From positions 1 to 47,240 of the forward strand of contig NZ_JALEGT010000021.1 in NCBI RefSeq assembly GCF_022763305.1: a DNA stretch of 47,240 bases, written 5' to 3'. Numbering within the stretch: the first letter of the stretch is position 1; each line of letters starts with the position of its first letter. A program made the position numbers and the translations under genes. The DNA comes from Marivita sp. GTDB taxonomy: Bacteria; Pseudomonadota; Alphaproteobacteria; Rhodobacterales; Rhodobacteraceae. Under the pieces are notes generated by a model. It saw nothing but the letters and a program-made list of their open reading frames with translations. It searched no databases and was not told where the DNA came from. Of the stretch, positions 34,147 through 42,914 are shown in pieces.

Positions 34147-34189
34147 CGCTTTCCGTCAACGGAAAGCGAGGATGCGTCAACGCATCCTC
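34147..34189. repeat. Tandem palindrome pair, second copy
   Basis: CGCTTTCCGT-CA-ACGGAAAGCG (34147-34168) and GAGGATGCGT-CA-ACGCATCCTC (34168-34189), sharing one base. Same arrangement as 23883-23927, but with a CA centre instead of CG, so each is a hairpin with a 2-base loop. Confidence 0.85.
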
Positions 34190-34196
34190 CCCGCCC

Positions 34197-35582
34197 TCAG
34201 TTCAGCGTCACCAGCTTGCCGGGGTTCATGATATTGCCCGGATCAATCGCCTTTTTCAGCGTCGCCATCAGCGCATAGGCCGCGCCGTGTTCCTCGGCGA
34301 GGTATTTGCGCTTGCCCAGCCCCACACCGTGCTCCCCGCTGACCGTACCGCCGAACTCCAGCGCCAGTTTGTTGACCTGATTGGCCAAGACTTTCGCACG
34401 CTCCATTTCGTCAGGCACCTTGGGATCGACAAGGATCAGCAGATGGAAATTACCGTCCCCGACATGGCCCACCAGAGGCGCCACCAGACCTGACTGAGCA
34501 ATGACGTCCTTGGTCCGTGCGATACAATCCGCCAGTGCCGAAATCGGCACGCAGCAATCGGTCACCAAGCCGTCGCATCCCGGTCGCAGCGCCTTGCCCG
34601 CGTAATAGGCGTTGTGCCGTGCCTGCCAGAGGCGGTTCCGATCTTCCGTCCGGGTCGCCCATTTGAAATCCGACCCGCCATGATCTTCGACCAGCGCGGC
34701 AAAGCTCTCGACCTGCTCGGCCACACCGGCTTCCGATCCGTGGAATTCGAGGAACAGATGCGGCACTTCCGGCAGTCCCATATCGGGATTGTAGATGTTC
34801 ATACCTTTCATCTGCACCTCGTCCAGCAGCTCGATCCGGGCCATCGGCAACCCCATCTGGATTGCAAGGATCACCGTGTCGACGGCGCTGGCGATGTCGG
34901 GAAAGGCGCAGGTCGCCGCTGCCACATGCTCGGGCTGGCCACGCAGTTTGACAGTCAGCTTGGTGATGATCCCCAGCGTCCCCTCCGATCCGACAAAGAG
35001 ATGCGTCAGGTCATACCCGGTCGAGGATTTCCGCGCCCGGCTTCCGGTTTCGATGATCTGCCCATCCGGCAGCACCACTTCCAGCGCCAGCACATTGTCC
35101 GCCATCGTCCCGTAGCGCACGGTATTCGTGCCCGAGGCCCGCGTCGCAGCCATTCCACCAAGCGTGGCGTCTGCCCCCGGATCGACGGTGAACATCAACC
35201 CGGTTGCCCGCAACTCTTCATTCAGTTGCACCCGCGTCACACCCGGTTCGACCACCGCGTCGAGGTCACTTTCGTTGATCTGCAACACCTTGTTCATGCG
35301 GCTCGTATCGACGGTGATGCCCCCCTGCACCGGCACGATATGCCCCTCCAGGGACGACCCGACACCATAGGGCACCACCGGGCAGCCATGCTGCGAACAG
35401 ACCTTCAGGATCTGCGACACCTCTTGCGTCGTTTCGGGAAAAGCCACCGCATCGGGCAGAACCGGCGTCGTGTAGGCTTCGTCATGGCTGTGCTGATCCA
35501 GGATCGACGGCCCGGTGGACAGCCGGTCGCCAAGGATCTCGCGCAGCGCGACGATCGTCGCTTCGATATGGGTATTGGACAT
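34197..35582 (-). CDS. FAD-linked D-2-hydroxyacid (D-lactate) dehydrogenase, LDHD type
   Basis: A 461-residue flavoprotein. The FAD-binding PCMH domain covers about residues 35-215 (VVPYGVGSSLEGHIVPVQGG, DPGADATLGGMAATRASGTN, YDLTHLFVGSEGTLGI); the C-terminal FAD-oxidase domain has VGHVGDGNFH and GTVSGEHGVGLGKR. The order and wording follow the mitochondrial LDHD/Dld proteins more than GlcD. It would oxidise D-lactate or a similar D-2-hydroxyacid to the keto acid. The ATG at 35582 gives family length. Convergent with the ABC operon, with no link other than position. Confidence 0.88.
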   Translation of the reverse strand: MSNTHIEATIVALREILGDRLSTGPSILDQHSHDEAYTTPVLPDAVAFPETTQEVSQILKVCSQHGCPVVPYGVGSSLEGHIVPVQGGITVDTSRMNKVLQINESDLDAVVEPGVTRVQLNEELRATGLMFTVDPGADATLGGMAATRASGTNTVRYGTMADNVLALEVVLPDGQIIETGSRARKSSTGYDLTHLFVGSEGTLGIITKLTVKLRGQPEHVAAATCAFPDIASAVDTVILAIQMGLPMARIELLDEVQMKGMNIYNPDMGLPEVPHLFLEFHGSEAGVAEQVESFAALVEDHGGSDFKWATRTEDRNRLWQARHNAYYAGKALRPGCDGLVTDCCVPISALADCIARTKDVIAQSGLVAPLVGHVGDGNFHLLILVDPKVPDEMERAKVLANQVNKLALEFGGTVSGEHGVGLGKRKYLAEEHGAAYALMATLKKAIDPGNIMNPGKLVTLN

Positions 35583-35639
35583 GCGGGCCTCCCTTTTCGG
35601 CGCCACGCTACTGCCAAGCGCGGGCAGGGAAAACCCCGA

Positions 35640-36305
35640 TCAGGCGTCAATCGGTTCGATCAATTCCGGCCCCGAGGCGCGGTTCGAATTGACACGCCGG
35701 TCGACCCGGTGAAAATCCATGGCGTCCTCGGGCGCGGCCTGCATCAGGGTCGCCGCCCCGTGCCCGGCCTCCCCGAGCCAGAGCGCCCAATCCTTGGCGT
35801 GCAGCGTCACTGGCTGGCGGTGGTGAATGGCCGACATCCGATCATTGGCCGCCGTTGTGACAATGGCGCAGGTCCGATGCGCAACCCCGTCCCGCTCCCA
35901 ATCCTGCCAGACCCCGGCAAAAACCAGCAGCTCTGCATCTGCCGGATGGATGTACCATGGCAGGCGGTTGCCCTCTTCGTCCTTGGTCCATTCAAAAAAC
36001 CCCGTCGCCGGGATCAGGCAGCGCCGCTCCCGGCAGGCTGCCTTGAAGGCGGGTTTTTCGGCAATCGTCTCGGCCCGCGCGTTGATCAGCAGCGGTCCGC
36101 CGTTTTCAGCCTTGTACCAATGCGGCAGAAATCCCCAACGCATTGCCACCAGCCGTCGTTGCCCCTCCACCGTATGCACTGCATGCACGAGGTTGGTCGG
36201 ACAGATGTTGTAATTCGGAAGATCAGGCAAGGCATTTGCCGGCACCGCATCGAAGAGCTGTGCCATCGCATCATGCGGCAGGGTCAGGGCGAAACGTCCA
36301 CACAT
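35640..36305 (-). CDS. YedK/HMCES-type abasic-site processing protein
   Basis: A 221-residue SRAP-domain protein. The catalytic Cys2 (after Met removal) and Asn75 (INARAET) and Glu105 (GFFEW) fall at the same positions as in E. coli YedK; His161/162 in the MSAIHHRQPV segment is the equivalent of His160. The protein forms a thiazolidine link to abasic sites in single-stranded DNA and shields them. It follows the 5'-nucleotidase gene on the same strand. Confidence 0.92.
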   Translation of the reverse strand: MCGRFALTLPHDAMAQLFDAVPANALPDLPNYNICPTNLVHAVHTVEGQRRLVAMRWGFLPHWYKAENGGPLLINARAETIAEKPAFKAACRERRCLIPATGFFEWTKDEEGNRLPWYIHPADAELLVFAGVWQDWERDGVAHRTCAIVTTAANDRMSAIHHRQPVTLHAKDWALWLGEAGHGAATLMQAAPEDAMDFHRVDRRVNSNRASGPELIEPIDA

Positions 36306-36314
36306 GGTCGGTGT

Positions 36315-36338
36315 GGGCCGGACACAAAGGCCCGGCCC
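36315..36338 (-). terminator. GC-rich hairpin after the 5'-nucleotidase gene
   Basis: Stem GGGCCGG / CCGGCCC with a 10-base loop, in the 42-bp gap between the nucleotidase stop and the yedK-like start. No clear T-run, so termination is uncertain. Confidence 0.35.
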
Positions 36339-36347
36339 CTCCCAGTC

Positions 36348-37931
36348 TTACTTGTTCACGGTGATCCGACCATCCGTGTAGGGCTGATACGGCCCCACCT
36401 TGGCAAGGTATTCTGCCGTGACATCGGCCAGATCGGGACCGTAGTCATAGGCATTCATCGCGTCCCGGAACATCCGGTACCCGTCGCCGCCATTGCGGAC
36501 ATAGTTGTTGGACACCGCGCCATAGGTCGCGTCCGGATCAAGCGGCGCGTCGCCGACCATCACGTTGGACACCCGGCTGCCCGGCGCCTGCGTCAGATCG
36601 ACGGTAAAGCTCATGCCCGCCACCTGCGGGAACCGGCCAGCGCCCTCTTCGACCTGGCTCACGCCGTTTTCGAGCGCGGCAAGGATCTGCGCGCCCGTGA
36701 CCTCAAAGGTCGACAGCGTGTTCTGGAACGGCAGCACCGTGAGAACCTCCCCCATCGTGACTTCGCCCGCGTCGATCGACGCACGCAGACCACCGCCGTT
36801 CTGGATGGCGATCTGAACGCCCTGATCTTTAACGCGGTCGAGCATCGCATCGGCCACAAGGTTGCCCATCGGGCATTCCATCGCGCGGCAGACATCGCGG
36901 CTGCCTTCAATGGCCTCGGCAGTTTCGGCGACGACGCGGGTCTTCATTTCTTCGATGGGGCCAGCCAGTTCGGCCACGCGGGCAACGATGTCCGGGTCCT
37001 CTTCGACCGATGCATCCAGAAGGATCGTGTCACCTTCGGCATAGGTCAGGTTGCCCGCGTCATCGAAGTTGAGAACCAGATGGCCCACATATTTCGAATA
37101 GGCATAGGCCTGCACCACCGGCACGAGCGTGCCGTCTTCCTGGCTGGCAAATGTCGGGTAAGCGCCCTGACGATCCGGATCGGTTGCCGAAAGGTAGGTG
37201 TGGCTGTGACCGCCGACCACGGCATCAAGTCCGGACACAGCCGCCGCGATCTCGAGATCCCGTGGAAGCCCCACATGGGTCAGCGCGATGATCTTGGTGA
37301 CCCCCTCTTCCGTCAATGCGGCGACATCGGCCGCGATGCTGTCGATCTCATCCTGAAAGATCACTGCCTCCGAGGGCGACGAGGTTTCCACGGTGTCGGT
37401 GGCCAGTGCCGACACGATGCCGATCCGTTCACCACCCACCTCAAGCACGACATGGTTCTGTACCTTCTCGGCAAGAATGTTCGACTGGCTGACATCGAGG
37501 TTGCCAGAAATCACCGGGAAGGACACATTGTCGATCAGCTTCAGCAGACCTTCATCTCCATCGTCGAACTCGTGGTTGCCCACGGCCATGACGTCGAATC
37601 CGATCTTCTCCATCATCTCGGCTTCGACATCGCCCTTGTAGGTCGTGTACATGAGCGACCCCTGATACTGGTCACCCGCATCGACGACGATCACGTTCTG
37701 ACCGTCCAGTTCGGCGCGCAGCTGGTCGATCATGGTCTTGACCCGCGCAACGCCGCCAAAACACTTGCCCTCGGCATTGTCTTCGGCGGAACAGGTCGAA
37801 TCGAAGCGGTTGATCGGTTCAATACGGCTGTGCAAATCGTTGATGTGAATCACGTGCAATGTGTACTCGGCCTGCGCCATGCCGGCGGTCAGCGCCAAGG
37901 CTGCGGCACTTGAAAGAAGTCGGTAAGACAT
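36348..37931 (-). CDS. Secreted 5'-nucleotidase / 2',3'-cyclic phosphodiesterase (UshA-like)
   Basis: A 527-residue periplasmic enzyme with a signal peptide (cleavage near residue 20, AGMAQA before EYTLHV). The metallophosphoesterase motifs are HINDLHSR, DAGDQYQGS, VGNHEFDDG and GGHSHTY; the C-terminal substrate domain has NGGGLRA and a YGAVSNNYVRNGGDGY-like segment. It would release nucleosides and phosphate from extracellular nucleotides. The ATG at 37931 gives the clean signal peptide. A possible source of phosphate; no Pho box was recognised. Confidence 0.9.
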   Translation of the reverse strand: MSYRLLSSAAALALTAGMAQAEYTLHVIHINDLHSRIEPINRFDSTCSAEDNAEGKCFGGVARVKTMIDQLRAELDGQNVIVVDAGDQYQGSLMYTTYKGDVEAEMMEKIGFDVMAVGNHEFDDGDEGLLKLIDNVSFPVISGNLDVSQSNILAEKVQNHVVLEVGGERIGIVSALATDTVETSSPSEAVIFQDEIDSIAADVAALTEEGVTKIIALTHVGLPRDLEIAAAVSGLDAVVGGHSHTYLSATDPDRQGAYPTFASQEDGTLVPVVQAYAYSKYVGHLVLNFDDAGNLTYAEGDTILLDASVEEDPDIVARVAELAGPIEEMKTRVVAETAEAIEGSRDVCRAMECPMGNLVADAMLDRVKDQGVQIAIQNGGGLRASIDAGEVTMGEVLTVLPFQNTLSTFEVTGAQILAALENGVSQVEEGAGRFPQVAGMSFTVDLTQAPGSRVSNVMVGDAPLDPDATYGAVSNNYVRNGGDGYRMFRDAMNAYDYGPDLADVTAEYLAKVGPYQPYTDGRITVNK

Positions 37932-38094
37932 GTGAGTCCTCTCTGTCGGATTATTATGCGGCAATCGTGCCTTGCTGCGCGGGGGGAGTCAAAACTTACG
38001 CAAGGGACGTTTGCCTATTTGGCCATAGGACGCAAAACCAACAGGCAGATGACAGCGCTTGACGCGACGCCCGGCACGCGGCACATCCCTTCGC

Positions 38095-38430
38095 ATGATC
38101 TACAAAATCCTCCGCTCCGACGAATGGGCCGCGCTCCAGACCGATGGCGAAACCGCTGGTGCGCCGATTGATGTCGCCGATGGCTATGTGCATTTCTCGA
38201 CCGCCGAGCAGGTGCGCGAAACAGCGGCCAAGCATTTTGCCGGCGCGGACGGTCTGATGCTTCTGGCCTATGACGAAACCGCAATGGCGGGCGACCTGCG
38301 CTGGGAACCGTCCCGTGGCGGCGCACTCTTTCCGCATCTCTACAGCCCGTTGCGGCTGGCCGATGTGGTCTGGGCCAAGCCCCTGCCCTGCAATGGCGAG
38401 TGGCACGAATTCCCGGACGATCTTGCATGA
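38095..38430 (+). CDS. DUF952 domain protein
   Basis: A 111-residue protein of the DUF952 family. [13 protein letters not shown] at the start, [19 protein letters not shown] and [13 protein letters not shown] are conserved. Function is unknown for the family. No strong ribosome site is visible. Its stop overlaps the pyrD start (ATGA), so the two genes are translationally coupled, as in many alphaproteobacteria. Confidence 0.85.
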   Translation: MIYKILRSDEWAALQTDGETAGAPIDVADGYVHFSTAEQVRETAAKHFAGADGLMLLAYDETAMAGDLRWEPSRGGALFPHLYSPLRLADVVWAKPLPCNGEWHEFPDDLA

Positions 38431-39473
38431 GCCTGCTGGAACAGGCCGGGCTGCGCCTTCTGCATCGGTTCGACCCCGAAATCGCCCATGGCATGGCGCT
38501 CACCGCGCTGCGGTTCGGCCTTGCACCAACCATTGGAACGGTCACCAGCACCCGGCTGCGCACGACGCTGGCCGGGATGACGCTGGCCAACCCGGTCGGC
38601 CTCGCTGCCGGCTTCGACAAGAACGCCACCGCCCTGCGCCCGCTCTCCCGTGCCGGGTTCGGCTTCATCGAGGTGGGCGCCGCCACCCCGCGCCCGCAAC
38701 CCGGCAACCCGAAACCGCGCCTCTTCCGCCTGACCGAGGACCGCGCAGTCATCAACCGCTTTGGCTTCAACAATGACGGCATGACGGCGATCGCGGCCCG
38801 GCTTGCCGAGCGTCCCCGGGATGCGGTGATCGGCTTGAACCTCGGCGCAAACAAGGACAGCGACAACCGCGCGGGCGATTTCGCGACCGTTCTGGCCACA
38901 TGCGCCGCGCATCTTGATTTCGCCACGGTGAATGTCAGTTCCCCGAACACCGAGAAACTGCGCGATCTTCAAGGAAAAGAGGCCCTTTCTGCCCTGCTGG
39001 CGGGTGTCATGGAGACGCGAAACGCCCTCGACCGTCCCATTCCGATCTTCCTCAAGATCGCGCCCGACCTGACCGACACCGAAATCGCAGACGTGGCCGA
39101 GGTCGCGCTGAGTTCCGGCATCGACGGGCTGATCGCCACCAACACCACGCTTGACCGCGACGGGCTGAGCTCAGCCCATCGTGATGAAAAAGGCGGGCTG
39201 TCGGGCCGCCCGCTTTTCGAGAAATCAACCCGCGTACTCGCGCAGCTCTACCGCGCCACCGAAGGAAAGCTGCCGATCATTGGGGTGGGCGGCATCGCCT
39301 CTGCCGAAGACGCCTATGCCAAGATCAAGGCCGGCGCGTCGGCCGTACAGCTGTACTCTGCCCTCACCTACGAAGGGCTGAACCTCGTGCCAAGGATCGC
39401 CCAGGGCCTTGACGATCTGCTCAAAAGCAATGGCTTCAAGTCCGTCTCCGAAGCGGTCGGGACCGCAGCCTGA
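38427..39473 (+). CDS. pyrD: Dihydroorotate dehydrogenase (quinone), class 2
   Basis: A 348-residue FMN enzyme that oxidises dihydroorotate to orotate in pyrimidine synthesis and passes electrons to ubiquinone. [23 protein letters not shown] and the catalytic-serine motif NVSSPNT mark class 2; the N-terminal helices (about residues 1-35) attach it to the membrane. [19 protein letters not shown] is the phosphate-binding end. Overlaps the DUF952 gene by four bases. Confidence 0.96.
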   Translation: MSLLEQAGLRLLHRFDPEIAHGMALTALRFGLAPTIGTVTSTRLRTTLAGMTLANPVGLAAGFDKNATALRPLSRAGFGFIEVGAATPRPQPGNPKPRLFRLTEDRAVINRFGFNNDGMTAIAARLAERPRDAVIGLNLGANKDSDNRAGDFATVLATCAAHLDFATVNVSSPNTEKLRDLQGKEALSALLAGVMETRNALDRPIPIFLKIAPDLTDTEIADVAEVALSSGIDGLIATNTTLDRDGLSSAHRDEKGGLSGRPLFEKSTRVLAQLYRATEGKLPIIGVGGIASAEDAYAKIKAGASAVQLYSALTYEGLNLVPRIAQGLDDLLKSNGFKSVSEAVGTAA

Positions 39474-39480
39474 CCTCTTG

Positions 39481-39548
39481 TCTTCTCTGGTTCAAAAATA
39501 CTTCGGGGTCTGGGGCAGAGCCCCAGATTTTCCGTTGTTCGGAAAATC
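39481..39548. repeat. Intergenic repeat module with two hairpins
   Basis: Begins TCTTCTCTGGTTCAAAAATA and CTTCGGGG like 34086-34113, then CTGGGG-CAGAG-CCCCAG (39510-39526) and GATTTTCCG-TTGTT-CGGAAAATC (39526-39548). It lies between convergent pyrD and trpF and could terminate both. Confidence 0.7.
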
Positions 39549-39563
39549 CCTGCTTCCGGCCTG

Positions 39564-40220
39564 CTAAAGCCTCACAGGGACGCGGGTTGCCGTAATGAAC
39601 TCCCGGATCAACCCCGCATCCTTGACGCCGGGCGCGGATTCGACACCCGAGGACACATCCACCTGTTTCGCTCCGGTCAGGGCAATCGCCTCTGCCACGT
39701 TGTCGGGCGTCAGCCCTCCAGCCAGCAGCCATGGTTTTGGCCACCGCCGCGCCGAAATCAGCCGCCAGTCGAAGGACACGCCGTTGCCCCCCGGCAGCAC
39801 CGCGTTTTTCGGCGGCTTTGCATCGACGAGAATCTGATCGGCCACCTCGGAATAGAGATCGAGCGCCGCAACATCCTCCTGATCGGCCACACCGACCGCC
39901 TTGATCACCGGCAGTCCGCAGCGCGCGCGCACGTCGCTTACCCGTTCCGGGGTTTCGCTGCCATGCAACTGGATGAAATCGAGGGGCACCTGCGCCATCA
40001 GGTCGTCCAGAAAGGCGTCATCGGCGTTCACCACCAACCCGACCTTGGCCAGACCGATCGGGGCTTCGACCGCCAGGTCGCGTGCCACGTCAAAGGACAC
40101 GAAACGCGGGCTTTTGGGAAAGAAGTTCAGGCCGATATAGGCCGCACCCGCTTCGGCGCAGGCATGCACGTCCTCGGGCCGGGTCAGCCCGCAAATCTTT
40201 GTCCGAATGCCAGGAGTCAT
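39564..40220 (-). CDS. trpF: Phosphoribosylanthranilate isomerase
   Basis: A 218-residue TIM-barrel enzyme of tryptophan synthesis. [11 protein letters not shown] with the catalytic cysteine (Cys10), [24 protein letters not shown] and [10 protein letters not shown] with the catalytic aspartate are intact. It lies 8 bp downstream of the LapA-domain gene and is probably co-transcribed with ihfB. TrpB, often the next gene, does not follow here. Confidence 0.95.
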   Translation of the reverse strand: MTPGIRTKICGLTRPEDVHACAEAGAAYIGLNFFPKSPRFVSFDVARDLAVEAPIGLAKVGLVVNADDAFLDDLMAQVPLDFIQLHGSETPERVSDVRARCGLPVIKAVGVADQEDVAALDLYSEVADQILVDAKPPKNAVLPGGNGVSFDWRLISARRWPKPWLLAGGLTPDNVAEAIALTGAKQVDVSSGVESAPGVKDAGLIREFITATRVPVRL

Positions 40221-40228
40221 GGAGCGGC

Positions 40229-40579
40229 TCAGCTCGCCTCGTCAAGAAGTGCCAGAACCTCGTCCTTGTCCTTGTCACGCTCTGCCTTGGTGCGGCGCAG
40301 CTCACGCTCCAGACGCTTGACCTCGGCCTGACGCTGGGCAGCCGCCGCCCGATGTTTGTGCTCGCGCAGCCATTCCCAGACAAAACCGATCAGCAAACCG
40401 GCGACGATACCGCCGAAGATCACAATGAAGAGCGGCAGTTCGATCGACCGGTTCATCCCGGCAAGGTCGGACAGGCCAGAGGGCAAAAGCTGCAGCATCA
40501 CCGTGCCGCGATTTGCCAGAGCCACGGAGACCAGCACAATGGCCAGCGCCGCAAGAAATGCATAGCGGATATATCGCAT
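40229..40579 (-). CDS. LapA-domain (DUF1049) membrane protein
   Basis: A 116-residue membrane protein with two hydrophobic helices (about 5-22 and 48-70) and a basic coiled-coil tail (residues 75-110). This layout is that of LapA/YciS-like proteins linked to lipopolysaccharide assembly in E. coli. Its ATG overlaps the last base of ihfB, so the two are coupled. Confidence 0.87.
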   Translation of the reverse strand: MRYIRYAFLAALAIVLVSVALANRGTVMLQLLPSGLSDLAGMNRSIELPLFIVIFGGIVAGLLIGFVWEWLREHKHRAAAAQRQAEVKRLERELRRTKAERDKDKDEVLALLDEAS

Positions 40580-40866
40580 CAGTTCGTTTTCCCGTTCAAC
40601 CTGTCCCGAAGCAGTTTGCCGGTCTTGAAAAACGGCACATGCTTTTCCTCAACCTCGACCGCTTCGCCGGTGCGCGGATTGCGTCCGGTGCGGGCATCGC
40701 GCTTCTTGACCGAAAACGCTCCGAAGCCGCGCAACTCCACCCGGTCGCCGCGCGCCATGGCATCGATGATCTCTTCGAAGATCGTGTTCACGATCCGCTC
40801 GACATCGCGCTGGTACAGATGCGGATTGTCATCGGCAATCTTCTGGATCAACTCAGACCGTATCAT
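40579..40866 (-). CDS. ihfB: Integration host factor subunit beta
   Basis: A 95-residue DNA-bending protein of the HU/IHF family. The beta-arm [11 protein letters not shown] with the intercalating proline and the [17 protein letters not shown] signature are clear; [19 protein letters not shown] is typical of the IHF beta chain. It heads the ihfB-lapA-trpF unit. GAGAGGGATG precedes the ATG. Confidence 0.94.
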   Translation of the reverse strand: MIRSELIQKIADDNPHLYQRDVERIVNTIFEEIIDAMARGDRVELRGFGAFSVKKRDARTGRNPRTGEAVEVEEKHVPFFKTGKLLRDRLNGKTN

Positions 40867-41179
40867 CGTCTAACATCCCTCTCGCCGCACGCCCGTTTCG
40901 TGCTGTTATTTCAGGTGAGTATACGCAGGACATTCCAGAACGGAAACCGCGGCGTGTGCGGGTTTGGCAGAAAGTTCAGCCAAATTAAGCGGTTCAAAGC
41001 CACCCGGACTGCCAATTTCCGCAAATTGCGACATCGTCCGCGCGTCTTGGCCGTGTTGAAGTTACATTACGATTCGCATGTCAAACCCCGTGCCCTGACC
41101 ACGTTCCCGACGCTTGGCTCTGGACATCCCGTGCCTCTACTGGCTCATTGCTGCCAAACGGACACGGGGAGGAAAACCG
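40867..41179. other. Divergent intergenic region of ihfB and the FAH-family gene
   Basis: About 310 bp. It holds the candidate ihfB promoter (listed separately). No open frame with family similarity, RNA gene or repeat was seen in the rest. Confidence 0.5.
40918..40946 (-). promoter_or_regulatory. Candidate promoter of ihfB
   Basis: On the minus strand: TTTCCG, 17-bp spacer, TATACT, about 50 bp before the ihfB ATG. The -10 box is good, the -35 box moderate. Confidence 0.45.
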
Positions 41180-42028
41180 ATGAAATTGCTGCGCTTCGGA
41201 GAGATGGGGGCCGAGAAACCGGGACTGCTCGATGGCGAAGGGCGGATCCGCGACCTGTCCGCCCATGTGAACGACATCGACGGAGCCGCGCTGTCGAAGC
41301 ACGCGTTGGACCAATTGCGTGCCGTTGATCCGACCAGCCTCCCGGTGGTGGATGGCACTCCGCGCATCGGCGCCTGCGTCGGCAATGTCGGCAAGCTGAT
41401 CGCCATCGGGCTCAACTACGCCGATCATGCCGCCGAGGCGAACATGGCGCTGCCTCAGGAACCCATCGTCTTCTTCAAGGCGACCTCCTCGATCTCGGGG
41501 CCGAATGACCCTGTTGAAATCCCCCGCGGGTCCACCAAGACCGATTGGGAGGTCGAACTGGGTGTGGTGATCGGCAGCCGCGCGAAATACGTCTCCGAAG
41601 CCGAGGCGCTCTCGCATGTGGCAGGCTACTGCATCGTCAACGATGTCAGCGAGCGCGACTTCCAGCTTCACCGCTCGGGTCAGTGGGTCAAGGGGAAGTC
41701 CCATGACACGTTCGCGCCCATCGGCCCTTGGCTTGTCACGGCAGATGACGTTCCCGATCCGCAGAACCTTGCCATGTCGCTGTCTGTCAACGGCAGGACG
41801 ATGCAGAACGGCAGCACGCGCACGATGCATTTCTCAGTAGCGACCGTGATTTCCCACCTGTCGCAGTTCATGACGCTGGAACCCGGCGACGTGATCGCAA
41901 CCGGCACCCCGCCGGGCGTCGGCATGGGGCAGTCACCCCAGGTCTATCTGTCGGCGGGCGATACGATGGTCGTCACGGTCGAAGGTCTTGGCGAACAGCA
42001 CCAGACCTGTATCGCGGCCCGGGACTGA
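41180..42028 (+). CDS. Fumarylacetoacetate hydrolase family enzyme
   Basis: A 282-residue FAH-fold enzyme. GLNYADHAAE, the metal-ligand segment WEVELGVVIG, GYCIVNDVSERDFQ and DVIATGTPPGVGMG are family hallmarks. Members hydrolyse or hydrate 2-oxo acids, for example acylpyruvases, 2-keto-3-deoxy acid dehydratases and homoprotocatechuate enzymes. The start at 41180 follows GGGGAGGA; an upstream in-frame ATG would add residues unlike the family. It stands alone, so the pathway is unknown. Confidence 0.88.
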   Translation: MKLLRFGEMGAEKPGLLDGEGRIRDLSAHVNDIDGAALSKHALDQLRAVDPTSLPVVDGTPRIGACVGNVGKLIAIGLNYADHAAEANMALPQEPIVFFKATSSISGPNDPVEIPRGSTKTDWEVELGVVIGSRAKYVSEAEALSHVAGYCIVNDVSERDFQLHRSGQWVKGKSHDTFAPIGPWLVTADDVPDPQNLAMSLSVNGRTMQNGSTRTMHFSVATVISHLSQFMTLEPGDVIATGTPPGVGMGQSPQVYLSAGDTMVVTVEGLGEQHQTCIAARD

Positions 42029-42086
42029 GGCAGATCAGGACCGGGCACTGGCTGGCGGACTGATTGTTTTCAAATCGAAGGCGATG

Positions 42087-42911
42087 TCACGGCTTATCCA
42101 CCCGAGGAGTCGAAAGGCGTTGCACCATCGCCTTGACCTGTTCGACCGCGCGTAATGCGGATGGCGTGCCGCAAACCCAGTCAGAGGTGCTGTGCAGAAC
42201 AGGAAACCCGGCAAGCACGGGATGCGTCGTTATGGCTTCGGCCTGGGACGACCCCGCGTAGCTGGGTGAACTGATCAGGAAATCGGGCTTGCGCAAAACG
42301 ATCTCTTCCAGCGAAATCCGCCCGTTTCCGACAAAGCCCAAATCGTCAGACAGGTTGCGGGCTCCGCCTGCCGTCAGGATGCTGTGGCTCAGAGTGCCTT
42401 CCCCCAAGGCAAATCCGTTGGGGTAAAAGAACGCCGCCGAAGGAGCGTCCTCATCGAGTGTCGTGAACTGCGCAAGCCGGTCCTCGACCTCCATGGCAAG
42501 GTTTTCCGCGACATCTCCGCGATTGAGAACACGGCCCATCTGCCGAATGTGATCGGGGATTTCATCGAGCGACGTCGTCAGCGGAAACTGGACGACGTCA
42601 ATCCCAATGGTGCGCAGCATGCCGATCAGCGACGGATCCGTGAAGGTTCCAGCGACGACAATGTCAGGCGTGGCGACCGCGATTTCCTCGGCTTGGGCAC
42701 TGTTCTTGGCAAAGTTTGCAGCATCCGCCGCCATCGCGGATGAGCGCGGGTCATCGGACAGCTCGCTTAAAGACACAATCTGCGCCGGGTCCGCCACGAG
42801 CATCACAAGCTGGTCGGTGCACAGATTGACAGAGACCACGCGCGGCAGATCATCAGCGCCGGCCCGCATCGGGGCCAGCGCCACGAGCAAAAGCGTCAGA
42901 AGACGCTTCAT
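42087..42911 (-). CDS. btuF: Periplasmic cobalamin-binding protein (BtuF-like)
   Basis: A 274-residue class III binding protein with a signal peptide (cleavage near residue 19, MRAGA before DDLPR). RVVSVNLCTDQLVML opens the domain, as in BtuF/FhuD-type proteins. It follows the BtuB-like receptor gene by three bases and shares its cobalamin riboswitch, which makes vitamin B12 or cobinamide the likely ligand. The permease BtuC and ATPase BtuD are not next to it. Confidence 0.78.
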   Translation of the reverse strand: MKRLLTLLLVALAPMRAGADDLPRVVSVNLCTDQLVMLVADPAQIVSLSELSDDPRSSAMAADAANFAKNSAQAEEIAVATPDIVVAGTFTDPSLIGMLRTIGIDVVQFPLTTSLDEIPDHIRQMGRVLNRGDVAENLAMEVEDRLAQFTTLDEDAPSAAFFYPNGFALGEGTLSHSILTAGGARNLSDDLGFVGNGRISLEEIVLRKPDFLISSPSYAGSSQAEAITTHPVLAGFPVLHSTSDWVCGTPSALRAVEQVKAMVQRLSTPRVDKP

Positions 42912-42914
42912 CGT

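Noticed and set aside
34614-37913. Open frame of 1099 codons on the + strand
   Set aside because: Antisense to three well-recognised genes (LDHD-type dehydrogenase, YedK-like, nucleotidase). No domain was recognised despite its length.
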